Assembly: GCA_030039005.1 (NCBI GenBank)
Contig: JASHQT010000366.1
Span: 1 to 23,807 of the forward strand
Source of the DNA: Bryobacteraceae bacterium
GTDB lineage: Bacteria; Acidobacteriota; Terriglobia; Bryobacterales; Bryobacteraceae
DNA: 23,807 bases
Direction: 5' to 3'
Part shown: in pieces, positions 1 to 6,986 of the stretch
Layout: each line of letters opens with the position of its first letter
Numbering within the stretch: the stretch's first letter is position 1
The notes under the pieces: model-generated
Told to the model about the DNA's origin: nothing
Seen by the model: only the letters and a program-made list of their open reading frames with translations
The model's database searches: none
Translations under genes and position numbers: made by a program

Positions 1-366
1 TGGACGGATCAGCGTCTGGAAGTGATCATCAGCGTGTTGCTCAGAACGGGCGTCATCGTCGCGGCCGTGGTGGTGCTGCTGGGCGGTGTCTGTTTTCTCG
101 CCAAGCATGGCGGCGAACAGCCCGCCTATCACGTTTTCCACGCCACCCAGGCGTCCTACCGCAGCGCCGGTGGCATTATCCATGCCGTGAACCCGTCCGA
201 ATGCCAGGCCGTGATTCAGTTCGGACTGCTGTTACTGATCCTTACACCAATGGCCCGCGTGGCGTTTTCGCTGGCGGGGTTCGCGCTCGAGCGGGATGGG
301 ACTTACGTCGTCCTTACGTTCGTCGTCCTGGCAATCCTGTTGTACAGCCTGCTCGGGCCGCACTAG
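1..366 (+). CDS. DUF1634-type small integral membrane protein, 5' end outside window
   Basis: The frame is open from base 1 and ends with TAG at 364-366. A GTG at 22 could be a start, but the residues before it (WTDQRLEVII) match the usual N-terminal pattern of DUF1634 proteins, so the true start is probably just upstream of the window. About 121 residues are visible. There are three hydrophobic stretches: near residues 10-30, 70-90 and 100-117 of the visible part, with a soluble segment between the first two. This matches the short three-helix layout of DUF1634. The biochemical function of the family is unknown. Such genes often sit beside TauE/SafE-type anion permeases, which would have to lie upstream here and cannot be seen. 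Family assignment is from pattern recognition only. Confidence 0.7.
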   Translation, partial: WTDQRLEVIISVLLRTGVIVAAVVVLLGGVCFLAKHGGEQPAYHVFHATQASYRSAGGIIHAVNPSECQAVIQFGLLLLILTPMARVAFSLAGFALERDGTYVVLTFVVLAILLYSLLGPH

Positions 367-445
367 CAGGACTACACCCGCCAATCCGGGCGCAGTTTCG
401 AACATAATAGGAGAGGCGCCCACGACAGCCCCGCCCCGTGCTACT

Positions 446-480
446 CTTATTCAGGTGAAGTGCCACTTAACTTGAATAAG
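446..480. promoter_or_regulatory. 35-nt near-perfect palindrome, candidate operator of the Fic gene
   Basis: The arms CTTATTCA (446-453) and TGAATAAG (473-480) are perfect complements, and the inner arms continue the symmetry around the central base 463. Of 17 arm pairs, 15 are complementary; the mismatches are 454/472 and 457/469. The site ends 38 nt before the Fic ATG. Its right arm covers TTGAAT (472-477), a candidate -35 box. A palindrome of this size over a promoter is what a dimeric DNA-binding repressor would use. The Fic protein carries its own C-terminal winged helix, so autoregulation is an attractive inference. As RNA it could also fold into a hairpin. Confidence 0.6.
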
Positions 481-501
481 CATCCCGTGCCCGCCTTATA
501 C
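472..501 (+). promoter_or_regulatory. Candidate sigma70-type promoter of the Fic gene
   Basis: TTGAAT (472-477) resembles a -35 box and TTATAC (496-501) a weak -10 box, with an 18-nt spacer. Both lie directly upstream of the ATG at 519, which would leave a very short leader. The -35 box is inside the palindrome, so an occupied palindrome would block polymerase. The hexamer match is only moderate. Confidence 0.35.
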
Positions 502-518
502 CTACTCCAGACTTGAAT

Positions 519-1709
519 ATGGCTTTCCGTCAAACCTCGACGCGCGCCGGACGCTACGTCAAGCAACTGGCCGGATACCAGTCCTTCGTTCCGGCGGCGC
601 TGCCGCCCATGCCCGCGATCCAGTTCGATAATGTTTTGCTCGATCTGCTGTCCCGCGCCGACCGCGCCGTAGGCCGCCTGGATGGATGCGCGGAAACCTT
701 GCCCAACTCGGAACTGTTCGTATTCATGTATATCCGCAAGGAAGCGGTCCTCTCCAGCCAGATCGAGGGTACGGAAGCGTCCCTGATGGACGTGCTGGAG
801 TTCGAAGCCGCCTCTCGCGAACCCAAGTCGCACGATGTGGGCGAGGTGTTCAACTATGTCTCGGCCATGAAACACGGGCTCGGACGGTTGAGAACTCTTC
901 CGCTCTCGCTGCGCCTGATCCGCGAGATTCACTCCAAGCTGCTCTCGGGAGTTCGCGGCGCCGCCTACGCCGGGGAATTCAGGGACCGGCAGAACTGGAT
1001 CGGGCCGCCTGGATCGCTGCTGAAGGACGCGCTCTTCATTCCGCCCGCCCCCCACGACATGCACACGGCCCTCGGCAACCTGGAAAAATTTCTACATGAC
1101 GACACGCCCTTGCCGTACCTGGTGCGAGCCGGGATCGCGCACGCACAATTCGAAACCATTCACCCATTTGTCGACGGCAACGGACGTCTCGGACGGCTCC
1201 TGATCACGTTCATGCTGTGCGAACACAAGATCCTGCGCAAGCCTCTTTTGTATCTCTCCTATTTCTTCAAAAAGAATCGCGCTGAATACTATGACCGGCT
1301 GCAAGCAGTCCGTGAAGCCGGCCAATGGGAGAAGTGGCTGAAATTCTTTCTTCGGGGTGTGGCCGACGTGGCCGAGGACGCCACTGCCACGGCTCGTAAA
1401 GTCGTCCAACTCCGGGAGCAGCATCGGAAACTGGTGACGGAGCGCCTGGGAAGGTCCACGGGCCGTGCCTTGAACCTCCTGGAAAATCTCTATCGCCAGC
1501 CGGTGGTTTCCATGGCCGGCATTCGCGAAATCAGCGGGCTTACGTTTCAAGGCGCGAGCGATATGGCCAGGCACTTCTCTGCGCTCGGCATTCTTAAGGA
1601 AACCACCGGTCAAAGACGCCATCGTCTATTCGCGTACGCGCGCTATCTCGCGCTGGTGGGCGAACCGCTCCGGCCGAGGAACCGGGCCACTCTTCGTAAG
1701 ACCGGTTAA
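519..1709 (+). CDS. Fic-family protein (class II, N-terminal inhibitory helix) with C-terminal winged helix
   Basis: The protein has 396 residues from the ATG at 519; a TTG six bases earlier is a possible alternative start. It contains the full Fic catalytic motif HPFVDGNGRLGR near residues 215-226, with catalytic His and the phosphate-binding DGNGR. Near residues 79-84 is SSQIEG, matching the [S/T]xxxE[G/N] motif of the inhibitory helix. Its N-terminal position makes this a class II Fic protein, whose Glu normally blocks productive ATP binding. Residues ~311-388 look like a winged helix (REISGLTFQGASDMARHF...). Fic proteins usually transfer AMP from ATP to hydroxyl groups of target proteins; the target here is unknown. 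No antitoxin-like partner lies beside it, consistent with built-in autoinhibition. The stop codon is interlocked with that of the convergent kinase gene. Confidence 0.9.
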   Translation: MAFRQTSTRAGRYVKQLAGYQSFVPAALPPMPAIQFDNVLLDLLSRADRAVGRLDGCAETLPNSELFVFMYIRKEAVLSSQIEGTEASLMDVLEFEAASREPKSHDVGEVFNYVSAMKHGLGRLRTLPLSLRLIREIHSKLLSGVRGAAYAGEFRDRQNWIGPPGSLLKDALFIPPAPHDMHTALGNLEKFLHDDTPLPYLVRAGIAHAQFETIHPFVDGNGRLGRLLITFMLCEHKILRKPLLYLSYFFKKNRAEYYDRLQAVREAGQWEKWLKFFLRGVADVAEDATATARKVVQLREQHRKLVTERLGRSTGRALNLLENLYRQPVVSMAGIREISGLTFQGASDMARHFSALGILKETTGQRRHRLFAYARYLALVGEPLRPRNRATLRKTG

Positions 1710-2398
1710 AAGAACTTCCCGATGGAGCGCTGCAGCTCGCGGAAAATCTGTTCTGGCGTCTTGGTGGCGTCGACGATGGTGAAGTTGTAGCGCTTGGCCA
1801 TGCGGTCGAGCGCGTGAATCACACGGGTCTGATACTTGACGAAACTGTCGTGCATATCCGTGCCGAAGCGCATGTCCATGCCACTTTCCCAATGGTCGAA
1901 GGAGCCGCGCCCCAGCACCACGCGCGGCACCAGGTCGCGGACTTCAGCGCGCAAATAGTAAATGGCGTGGGGAACCAGCGCGAAACTTGCCACCCGTTCG
2001 ATCCAGGCCCGGTCCTCGCCGCGGGCGATGGCGCGCGCCATCAGCGAGAAGATGTAGCGGTCCGTCAGCACCACGAACCCGGCGCGCAAAGCCGGGATCA
2101 TCTCGTTCTCCAGCCGATCGGCAAAATCGGTGGCATAGAACAAGGTCATGGTGATGGGCCCCAGCGTGTTCCCTTCCTTGGCTTGCTGGATGCCCTTCCC
2201 CGCCAGCGCGCCGCGCGCCAAGCCAGTATCGAGCACAGCGTGACCCTGGTGCTCCAGCCAGGTTCGCAACCGTGCCACCTGTGTGGACCGGCCTACCGAG
2301 TCCGGGCCTTCGATCACGATGAGCTTGCCTTGCAGCTCCTCGCGGTCCACGCCGGCCAGAGGCTCGCTATAAAATTCGAGCGGCTGCTTGAGCAGCAT
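1706..2398 (-). CDS. Thymidylate-kinase-like protein with Arg in place of the P-loop Lys
   Basis: The 230-aa protein resembles the dTMP kinase fold. It has a P-loop-like GPDSVGRST at residues 31-39, the TDRY motif near 112-115, and the segment FYATDFADRLE also present in its upstream neighbour. The Walker A Lys is Arg (residue 37), and the TREPGG motif typical of bacterial Tmk is absent. It shares an E(S/A)GMD segment (171-175) with the neighbour in the lid region. Its start lies 32 nt inside the upstream gene, so the two are translated from one message. P-loop Lys normally contacts the ATP phosphates, so this copy may be a weak kinase, have altered nucleotide use, or be a regulatory partner. 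Family membership is well supported; the substrate is not. Confidence 0.75.
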   Translation of the reverse strand: MLLKQPLEFYSEPLAGVDREELQGKLIVIEGPDSVGRSTQVARLRTWLEHQGHAVLDTGLARGALAGKGIQQAKEGNTLGPITMTLFYATDFADRLENEMIPALRAGFVVLTDRYIFSLMARAIARGEDRAWIERVASFALVPHAIYYLRAEVRDLVPRVVLGRGSFDHWESGMDMRFGTDMHDSFVKYQTRVIHALDRMAKRYNFTIVDATKTPEQIFRELQRSIGKFF

Positions 2399-3098
2399 CC
2401 ACGTCTCCCGGCGCGGCGCGCATGATGCCGTTGTGCAGGCTCGCGCCCAGTTCCCGCATCACGATGTCGCGCATCTGCTGTTGCTGTTCTTCGATCGAGC
2501 CGGTGGCGTCGATCACGTGAAAGCCCACTTCCTGGATCATGGCTTCATATTCGTCCAGGATGCGGCCCTGAAAAATGCGGAAGCTTTCCTCCACGTTGCG
2601 GCTGAGCCCCAGGTCCATGCCGGCTTCGTAGAACTTGATGGCGTTGCGGCCGCCCAAAATACGGCCGATCGCCACTTCGAGCGGCACCCGGAAGTAGAAC
2701 GCCAGGTTGGGGCGCAGCGCGAAGCGATACAGGTTGCGCACCCAGCGCCGGCTGACGCCGCGCACCACGTCGCGAGCGAAAGCGGTGTAGGCGTAACGGT
2801 CGGCGCAAACCACCGCGCCCGATTTCACCAGCGGCACGATGTAGCGCTCCAGCCGGTCGGCAAAGTCGGTGGCGTGGATCAGGCTGAACGTCACCGGCGT
2901 GAACATATTTTTCTTCTTGCCGCGCTTGGTGGTCTCCCTCACCAGCGGCGAGGAGTTCCACTCGCTGAATGCCACCGCGATGCACTGCGAGCGCAGCCAT
3001 TGGCTTAGCAGTGCAAGCTGGGTGGACTTGCCGGAGCCGTCGATCCCCTCCACCACGATCAGCTTGCCGCGGTGACGATTGGGGACGAGGGAGGCCAT
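2367..3098 (-). CDS. Thymidylate-kinase-like protein with intact P-loop
   Basis: The 243-aa protein has a canonical Walker A, GIDGSGKST, at residues 18-26, an ADRY motif at 99-102 and HATDFADRLE near 75-84. This pattern fits the dTMP kinase family, which phosphorylates dTMP to dTDP. However, the region after the P-loop lacks the usual TREPGG and carries a very basic stretch (TKRGKKKN, near 57-64). The lid region holds GRNAIKFYEAGMD. The housekeeping Tmk may therefore be encoded elsewhere, and this may be a diverged nucleoside-monophosphate kinase. It is the first gene of a two-gene unit with the GRS paralog. The ATG at 3098 is the first reasonable start, 11-17 residues before the first strand. 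A TATAAT lies 16 nt upstream. Confidence 0.8.
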   Translation of the reverse strand: MASLVPNRHRGKLIVVEGIDGSGKSTQLALLSQWLRSQCIAVAFSEWNSSPLVRETTKRGKKKNMFTPVTFSLIHATDFADRLERYIVPLVKSGAVVCADRYAYTAFARDVVRGVSRRWVRNLYRFALRPNLAFYFRVPLEVAIGRILGGRNAIKFYEAGMDLGLSRNVEESFRIFQGRILDEYEAMIQEVGFHVIDATGSIEEQQQQMRDIVMRELGASLHNGIMRAAPGDVDAAQAAARIL

Positions 3099-3113
3099 AG
3101 GGGCGAAGCTTCA

Positions 3114-3119
3114 ATTATA
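3114..3119 (-). promoter_or_regulatory. Candidate -10 box of the kinase gene pair
   Basis: On the minus strand this hexamer is exactly TATAAT, 16-21 nt upstream of the ATG at 3098, so any leader would be nearly absent. The best -35 at 17-nt spacing (TGCAAC) is poor. The 108-nt divergent gap 3099-3206 must hold the promoters of both the kinase pair and the secreted-protein gene. Confidence 0.35.
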
Positions 3120-3206
3120 ACGATTCGATGAATTCCGTTGCAGCGCGATTGTAATATTTCCGTGTTTCCGATCGTGAGACGATTACGGGTGGGCAGCCAT
3201 TTCCCT

Positions 3207-4301
3207 ATGCACCGACTGTTCTTGGCCGTGCTGACCGCGCCCGCCCTGTGGGGACAGACGCCCGTGCCCGCGCTGGTTCCCAATACCACGCGGCACGCTC
3301 GTTACCTGTTCAACCGCTTTTGGACCTACGATGGGCAGGATTACACCGGGTTGCCGTGGCTGCTCTACTACGTGAACGTCGGCGAAAGCCCTCCACCGGG
3401 CACCCTCCGCACGCAATGCACTCTCCAGGCGGTGAACGGCGCCCCGTACGATCACGCGACGTTTGGCTGGTTTCGATTTCCCGCGCCGAATGGTCCCGAC
3501 ATTTGGCCGCCTGCCGACGGAACGGAGCCGCTGGCGGCAACGGGGGAATATTTGGAGACCTCGCAAATCGGTCCGGTGGGCGCCACAAGTCCCATCGGAT
3601 TCGTTTTCAATGGCGAATTCGGCGGCGAAGCCAATCCGGCGTCAAAGCCGGATCCGCCTTACACGCACTACTTTCTCGAAACTGTATATTTCACCGATCG
3701 TGAGTGCAGTGACGGCGGCATGGAGTATGGGTTTTATCGCACAGTGGCGGACTCCGATGTGGGAGACACGCCGGCGAATGCGTTTGCTTTCTACTACTCT
3801 ACTTTCAACAATTGCAATCTCGACTATGGTTGCTGGGACGTGCTCGGCCACCAGGTGCATGGTTCGTTTACGACAACGAGCATTAGAAATGTTGCCGCGA
3901 ACACGAGCGGCACTTATCAATACAAGTTTCAAGTGACGCGCAGCGGAGCCACTTTCAACGTCGCCATACTCGATCCAGGCTCCGGCCACCCGGTCACCTG
4001 CCAGTGGGCATTTCCCACCGAGACCGGCACCGGCGGCGGCAACGGGCCGTGCCGATTCGCAGTCCCGATTGTCGGTTTCTATGCTTCGCCCGAGCAGCTC
4101 ACGAACGGATATATCGTGGTCGCCACGCAGTCGAGTCACCTGTATCCGGAGTCTTACGACTACAGTTCGTTCAAACTCGGCGGAGCTCCGCCTACCAACA
4201 TTGTCCCCACCCACGAGCCGAACGGAAGTCCATCGTGCGTCACAAACGGTTCTGGCTTCGCCTGTTTGAAAGCCATTAGTCTCGACGTGTTGTTCCCATA
4301 A
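3207..4301 (+). CDS. Secreted protein of unknown function, Cys-containing
   Basis: I do not recognise the family. The ATG at 3207 is chosen because it gives a classic signal peptide, MHRLFLAVLTAPALWGQ, with cleavage probably near the Gln. The frame also extends upstream to 3138, but that would bury the signal. The product is 364 aa and the mature part is soluble. It has no transmembrane segment, is rich in aromatic, Gly and Pro residues, and contains eight Cys, which could form disulfides outside the cytoplasm. There are no recognisable catalytic motifs. The composition suggests a beta-sandwich, similar to other acidobacterial exported proteins. It is divergent from the kinase pair and followed by ppx on the same strand after 52 nt. 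It could be a T2SS substrate, but nothing in the sequence proves that. Confidence 0.75.
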   Translation: MHRLFLAVLTAPALWGQTPVPALVPNTTRHARYLFNRFWTYDGQDYTGLPWLLYYVNVGESPPPGTLRTQCTLQAVNGAPYDHATFGWFRFPAPNGPDIWPPADGTEPLAATGEYLETSQIGPVGATSPIGFVFNGEFGGEANPASKPDPPYTHYFLETVYFTDRECSDGGMEYGFYRTVADSDVGDTPANAFAFYYSTFNNCNLDYGCWDVLGHQVHGSFTTTSIRNVAANTSGTYQYKFQVTRSGATFNVAILDPGSGHPVTCQWAFPTETGTGGGNGPCRFAVPIVGFYASPEQLTNGYIVVATQSSHLYPESYDYSSFKLGGAPPTNIVPTHEPNGSPSCVTNGSGFACLKAISLDVLFP

Positions 4302-4307
4302 GTTGCG

Positions 4308-4323
4308 CCGTGATTTTTCACGG
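4308..4323 (+). other. Small hairpin between secreted-protein gene and ppx
   Basis: CCGTGA (4308-4313) and TCACGG (4318-4323) form a perfect 6-bp stem with a TTTT loop, 7 nt after the stop of the upstream gene. No T-run follows, so it is at best a weak terminator. It could instead be a small protein-binding palindrome upstream of ppx. Confidence 0.3.
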
Positions 4324-4353
4324 AAATTGAAAACGGCCACGCTACTATGAGGT

Positions 4354-5886
4354 ATGCCGCGTTACGCCGCCGTCGACATTGGCAGCAATTCCATACGCAT
4401 GCAGGCCGCCGAAACCGGCCCCGGGATCGCCACCAAGATCCTGGCCGCCGAACGGCAGGTGACGCGCCTGGGCGCGGGCGTCTTCCGCGACGGACGCATC
4501 ACGGCCGACGCCATCGCGTTCGTATGCGCCAACCTGGAGCGGATGGCGCAAATTTATCAGAAGCTGGACGTCATCGGAGTGCGTGCCGTGGCTACCAGCG
4601 CGGTCCGCGACGCAAGCAACCAGGAGGAGTTTCTGGAGCGCGCCGCGCGCGCTCTGGGGACGCCGGTGGAGATCATCTCGGGGCAGGAAGAAGCCCGGCT
4701 GATTCACCTGGGTGTGCTGGCGCGCTGGCCGCAGGCCGGCAAGCGCGTTTTGATGGCCGACGTGGGGGGCGGCAGCGCTGAAGTGATCCTCTCCGAGCAC
4801 GCCGTGCTAGTGGACGCGTTCTCCAAGCCCCTGGGCGCTGTCCGGCTCAGCGAGGTGTTCCTCAGGACCGATCCGCCGGCGCCGATCGATCTGCGCCGCA
4901 TGACCGAATACATCGATGAAAAGCTGGCCGCCCCGGTGCGCAAGATCGGCACCGGCCCGTTCGACCGCGCCATCTCGACTTCGGCCACCGCGGCGGCCAT
5001 CGTTTGCGCGGTGAACCGCGTGCCGCGCGCGCGCCGCGAGGACGCCGACCGGCTGAAAGCTTCGGCCGCGCAGATTCGAAAGTTTTATCGCGAGGTGGTG
5101 ACCATGGATCTCGGCACGCGCCGCAAAATTCAAGGGATTGGTCCCAATCGCGCCGAGTTGATCGTGGCCGGTACGGCGGTATTCTTGCGATTGTTGGAGC
5201 TGTTCCAGCAGCCCGCCATGCATTATTCCGCGGCCGGCGTGCGGGACGGCATCATTGCCGACCTGGCCGCCCGCGGCGTGGGGCGCGAGCTCAGCATGCT
5301 CAATCGCGATCAGCGGCACGCGGTGGAGCAGATGGCGCGGCGTTACGGGGTCCAACTCGCGCACGCCCGCAAAGTGGCGGAACTAGCGCATCGGCTGTTC
5401 GAGTCCCTCCAACCGCTCCACCGGCTCCCGCCGGCGTTGGGCAAGCTTCTGGAAGCGGCCGCTTATTTGCACGATGTCGGGCATTTCGTCAGCGACACCA
5501 GCCACCACAAGCACTCCTACTACTTGGTGGTGAATTCCGACCTTCCCGGCTTCACCGACGCCGAGCGCCAGATGGTCGCCCTGCTGTGCCGCTATCATAG
5601 AAAAGCTATGCCCACCCCCAGGCATTCCCCCTTTCAGACCATCGACCCGGAGTCGCGCCGCGCCATCACCCTCCTGGTTCCGCTGTTGCGCATCGCCGAC
5701 AGTCTGGACCGCAGCCACGAGCAACGAGTGGCCGATCTCCAGATACAGCTTCGCAACGGATCGGTGACGCTGGCGCTCGAAGCCAAGCCCGATCCCGACC
5801 TGGAGATTTGGGCCGCCGAGCGCGTGGCCGATTCGTTTCGCGATACATACCAGACGCAGCTCCAATTGATGCGGGCGAAAGCCTGA
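4354..5886 (+). CDS. ppx: Ppx/GppA-type exopolyphosphatase / pppGpp phosphatase
   Basis: The 510-aa length equals the normal Ppx/GppA size. The N-terminal actin-like ATPase-fold part shows DIGSNS (residues 8-13, first phosphate loop), SGQEEARL (109-116, with the catalytic Glu), DVGGGSAE (136-143, second phosphate loop) and GIGPNRAELIVAG (261-273). The C-terminal part is HD-type, with YLHDVGHF near 371-378 and further His residues at 384-387. The family removes terminal phosphate from polyphosphate and/or converts pppGpp to ppGpp; sequence alone does not separate the two. The adjacent CHAD genes, 10 nt downstream, favour polyphosphate. The protein is cytoplasmic. A GAGG sits only 1 nt before the ATG, too close for a normal RBS, so initiation here is weak or leader-dependent. 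Confidence 0.92.
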   Translation: MPRYAAVDIGSNSIRMQAAETGPGIATKILAAERQVTRLGAGVFRDGRITADAIAFVCANLERMAQIYQKLDVIGVRAVATSAVRDASNQEEFLERAARALGTPVEIISGQEEARLIHLGVLARWPQAGKRVLMADVGGGSAEVILSEHAVLVDAFSKPLGAVRLSEVFLRTDPPAPIDLRRMTEYIDEKLAAPVRKIGTGPFDRAISTSATAAAIVCAVNRVPRARREDADRLKASAAQIRKFYREVVTMDLGTRRKIQGIGPNRAELIVAGTAVFLRLLELFQQPAMHYSAAGVRDGIIADLAARGVGRELSMLNRDQRHAVEQMARRYGVQLAHARKVAELAHRLFESLQPLHRLPPALGKLLEAAAYLHDVGHFVSDTSHHKHSYYLVVNSDLPGFTDAERQMVALLCRYHRKAMPTPRHSPFQTIDPESRRAITLLVPLLRIADSLDRSHEQRVADLQIQLRNGSVTLALEAKPDPDLEIWAAERVADSFRDTYQTQLQLMRAKA

Positions 5887-5896
5887 AGGGTGAGAC

Positions 5897-6313
5897 ATGA
5901 GGGCGCTCAGCATGCATGACTATGCGATCGAGCAGATGAACCGTCTGCTGACGGCGCTAGCATTCCAAGTGCATCGAGCTGCCCGGAAGCCCGGGCCGGA
6001 TGAGATCCATGACCTGCGCGTGAGCGTCCGGCGGTTCTCGCAGGGCCTGGATCTGTTCGCCGATTTCTTTCCGAAATCGGAAATCAAGAAAATCAGGCGC
6101 ATGTTGAAGCGCATGATGCGGCTCACCTCCTCGATCCGCGACCGCGACATCGCGCTGGAGTTCCTTACCCAAGCGCACCATGCCGTGCACCGGCCGCGGC
6201 TCACCCGGGAACGCAGCGGCTACCAGAGACAATTCGCTGAAATGGTGCGCCGTTGGAGCGCGCGCGATTTTTCCGCCAAATGGCGCAATGGTTTGTCGCT
6301 GCGGGGCATATGA
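5897..6313 (+). CDS. CHAD protein, N-terminal half (split gene)
   Basis: This 138-aa ORF begins 10 nt after ppx, with GAAGGG 6 nt before its ATG. It carries the first CHAD signature, IHDLRVSVRRF (residues 37-47), with the conserved His and basic residues of this helical domain. CHAD domains bind inorganic polyphosphate through conserved His/Lys/Arg, and a full domain consists of two helical-bundle halves. Only the first half is here; the second starts in another frame through an ATGA overlap at 6310-6313. It ends abruptly after KWRNGLSLRGI. Either the two halves are natural separate subunits, or one base was lost near GGGG (6303-6306), since one additional G would give a single continuous frame. 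Operon context with ppx supports a polyphosphate role. Confidence 0.75.
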   Translation: MRALSMHDYAIEQMNRLLTALAFQVHRAARKPGPDEIHDLRVSVRRFSQGLDLFADFFPKSEIKKIRRMLKRMMRLTSSIRDRDIALEFLTQAHHAVHRPRLTRERSGYQRQFAEMVRRWSARDFSAKWRNGLSLRGI

Positions 6314-6810
6314 AACTGGAACCCTCTCAGACCGCCGCCGAGAACGCCCGTACCCTGCTGCCCAAGATGGCGCGCCGCTATTTCGAAGCCGGACGCAAGG
6401 CGATCGACAATAAGACTCCGCCCGAGAAACTCCATGCGTTTCGTCTGGAGACCAAGCGGTTTCGTTACAGCCTCGAACTGTTCCGCCCGGTGTACGGGCC
6501 GGCCCTGGAACGGTATTTGAACCAGCTGCGCGAGTTGCAAGGCGCACTCGGCAAAGTCAGCGATTGCCAGGCTATCCAGCGCGTGCTCGCCGGCGATCGC
6601 AAGCTGAAGAGCGAGATGGAACACGCGCTCCAGGGAAAACTGAAGAGTTTGCGCCAGAGTTGGCGAGCGTTTGATTCCGAGGGTCAACTGAAGCGCTGGA
6701 GAACATACTTAAGCCGCGAGCCTTCCAGCCCTCGCGCGAGAAGGCACGCCAAAACCCCCGCGCGGAAGATGCGGTCCCCTCCGCGCGCTAGCGGCCGGAA
6801 GTCCGCTTAG
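6310..6810 (+). CDS. CHAD protein, C-terminal half, with basic tail (split gene)
   Basis: The ATG at 6310 overlaps the TGA of the upstream half (ATGA), giving a 166-aa product. The frame is also open upstream to 6253, but that part overlaps the first half. Residues 41-53 are LHAFRLETKRFRY, the second CHAD signature (LHxxRxxxKRxRY-like). The domain continues to about residue 130. The last ~35 residues are Arg/Lys/Ser/Pro-rich, likely disordered and strongly positive. Such a tail could add affinity for polyphosphate or nucleic acid (inference). Together the two halves make about 300 aa, the length of a normal single CHAD protein. Translation is probably coupled to the first half. If the split is a frameshift, both ORFs are one gene. 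Confidence 0.72.
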   Translation: MKLEPSQTAAENARTLLPKMARRYFEAGRKAIDNKTPPEKLHAFRLETKRFRYSLELFRPVYGPALERYLNQLRELQGALGKVSDCQAIQRVLAGDRKLKSEMEHALQGKLKSLRQSWRAFDSEGQLKRWRTYLSREPSSPRARRHAKTPARKMRSPPRASGRKSA

Positions 6811-6844
6811 CGCGCTCCTCAAGTGGCCAAAGTACGGCCCGATG

Positions 6845-6850
6845 CTAGAA
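6845..6850 (+). promoter_or_regulatory. Candidate -10 box of the tRNA-Gln gene
   Basis: TAGAAT, a 5/6 match to TATAAT, lies 18 nt before the tRNA 5' end. No good -35 box is seen at the expected distance. Confidence 0.25.
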
Positions 6851-6868
6851 TGGTTTCGACAGCCCTGC

Positions 6869-6942
6869 TGGGAGGTCGTCTAATGGTAAGACTGCAGACT
6901 CTGGATCTGCGTATCGGGGTTCGAGTCCCTGCCTCCCAGCCA
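6869..6942 (+). tRNA. tRNA-Gln (anticodon CTG)
   Basis: A complete cloverleaf can be drawn by hand. The acceptor 5' strand TGGGAGG (6869-6875) pairs with CCTCCCA (6932-6938), followed by discriminator G and encoded CCA (6940-6942). The D stem is GTC/GAC. The anticodon stem GCAGA/TCTGC (6894-6898, 6906-6910) holds the loop CTCTGGA with anticodon CTG at 6901-6903, which reads CAG. The T arm has GTTC at 6919-6922 and one G-T pair. The U1-A72 pair and G73 are expected identity elements of tRNA-Gln. Length is 74 nt with CCA. Confidence 0.97.
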
Positions 6943-6986
6943 ACCAAAGCTGATATTCTTGAAAGAGTTTTGATCCAACCCGGAAT

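Noticed and set aside
447..1064. 205-aa minus-strand open frame opposite fic
   Set aside because: It lies antisense to the Fic reading frame, which contains the complete catalytic motif. The minus frame has no domain-like composition.
1706..3098. Polyphosphate kinase 2 for the two kinases, given the nearby polyphosphate genes
   Set aside because: GIDGSGKSTQ, DRY and the lid-like region follow the dTMP-kinase pattern; I do not see PPK2 motifs.
4308..4323. Intrinsic terminator after the secreted-protein gene
   Set aside because: The 6-bp stem is not followed by a T-run, so I list it only as a hairpin.
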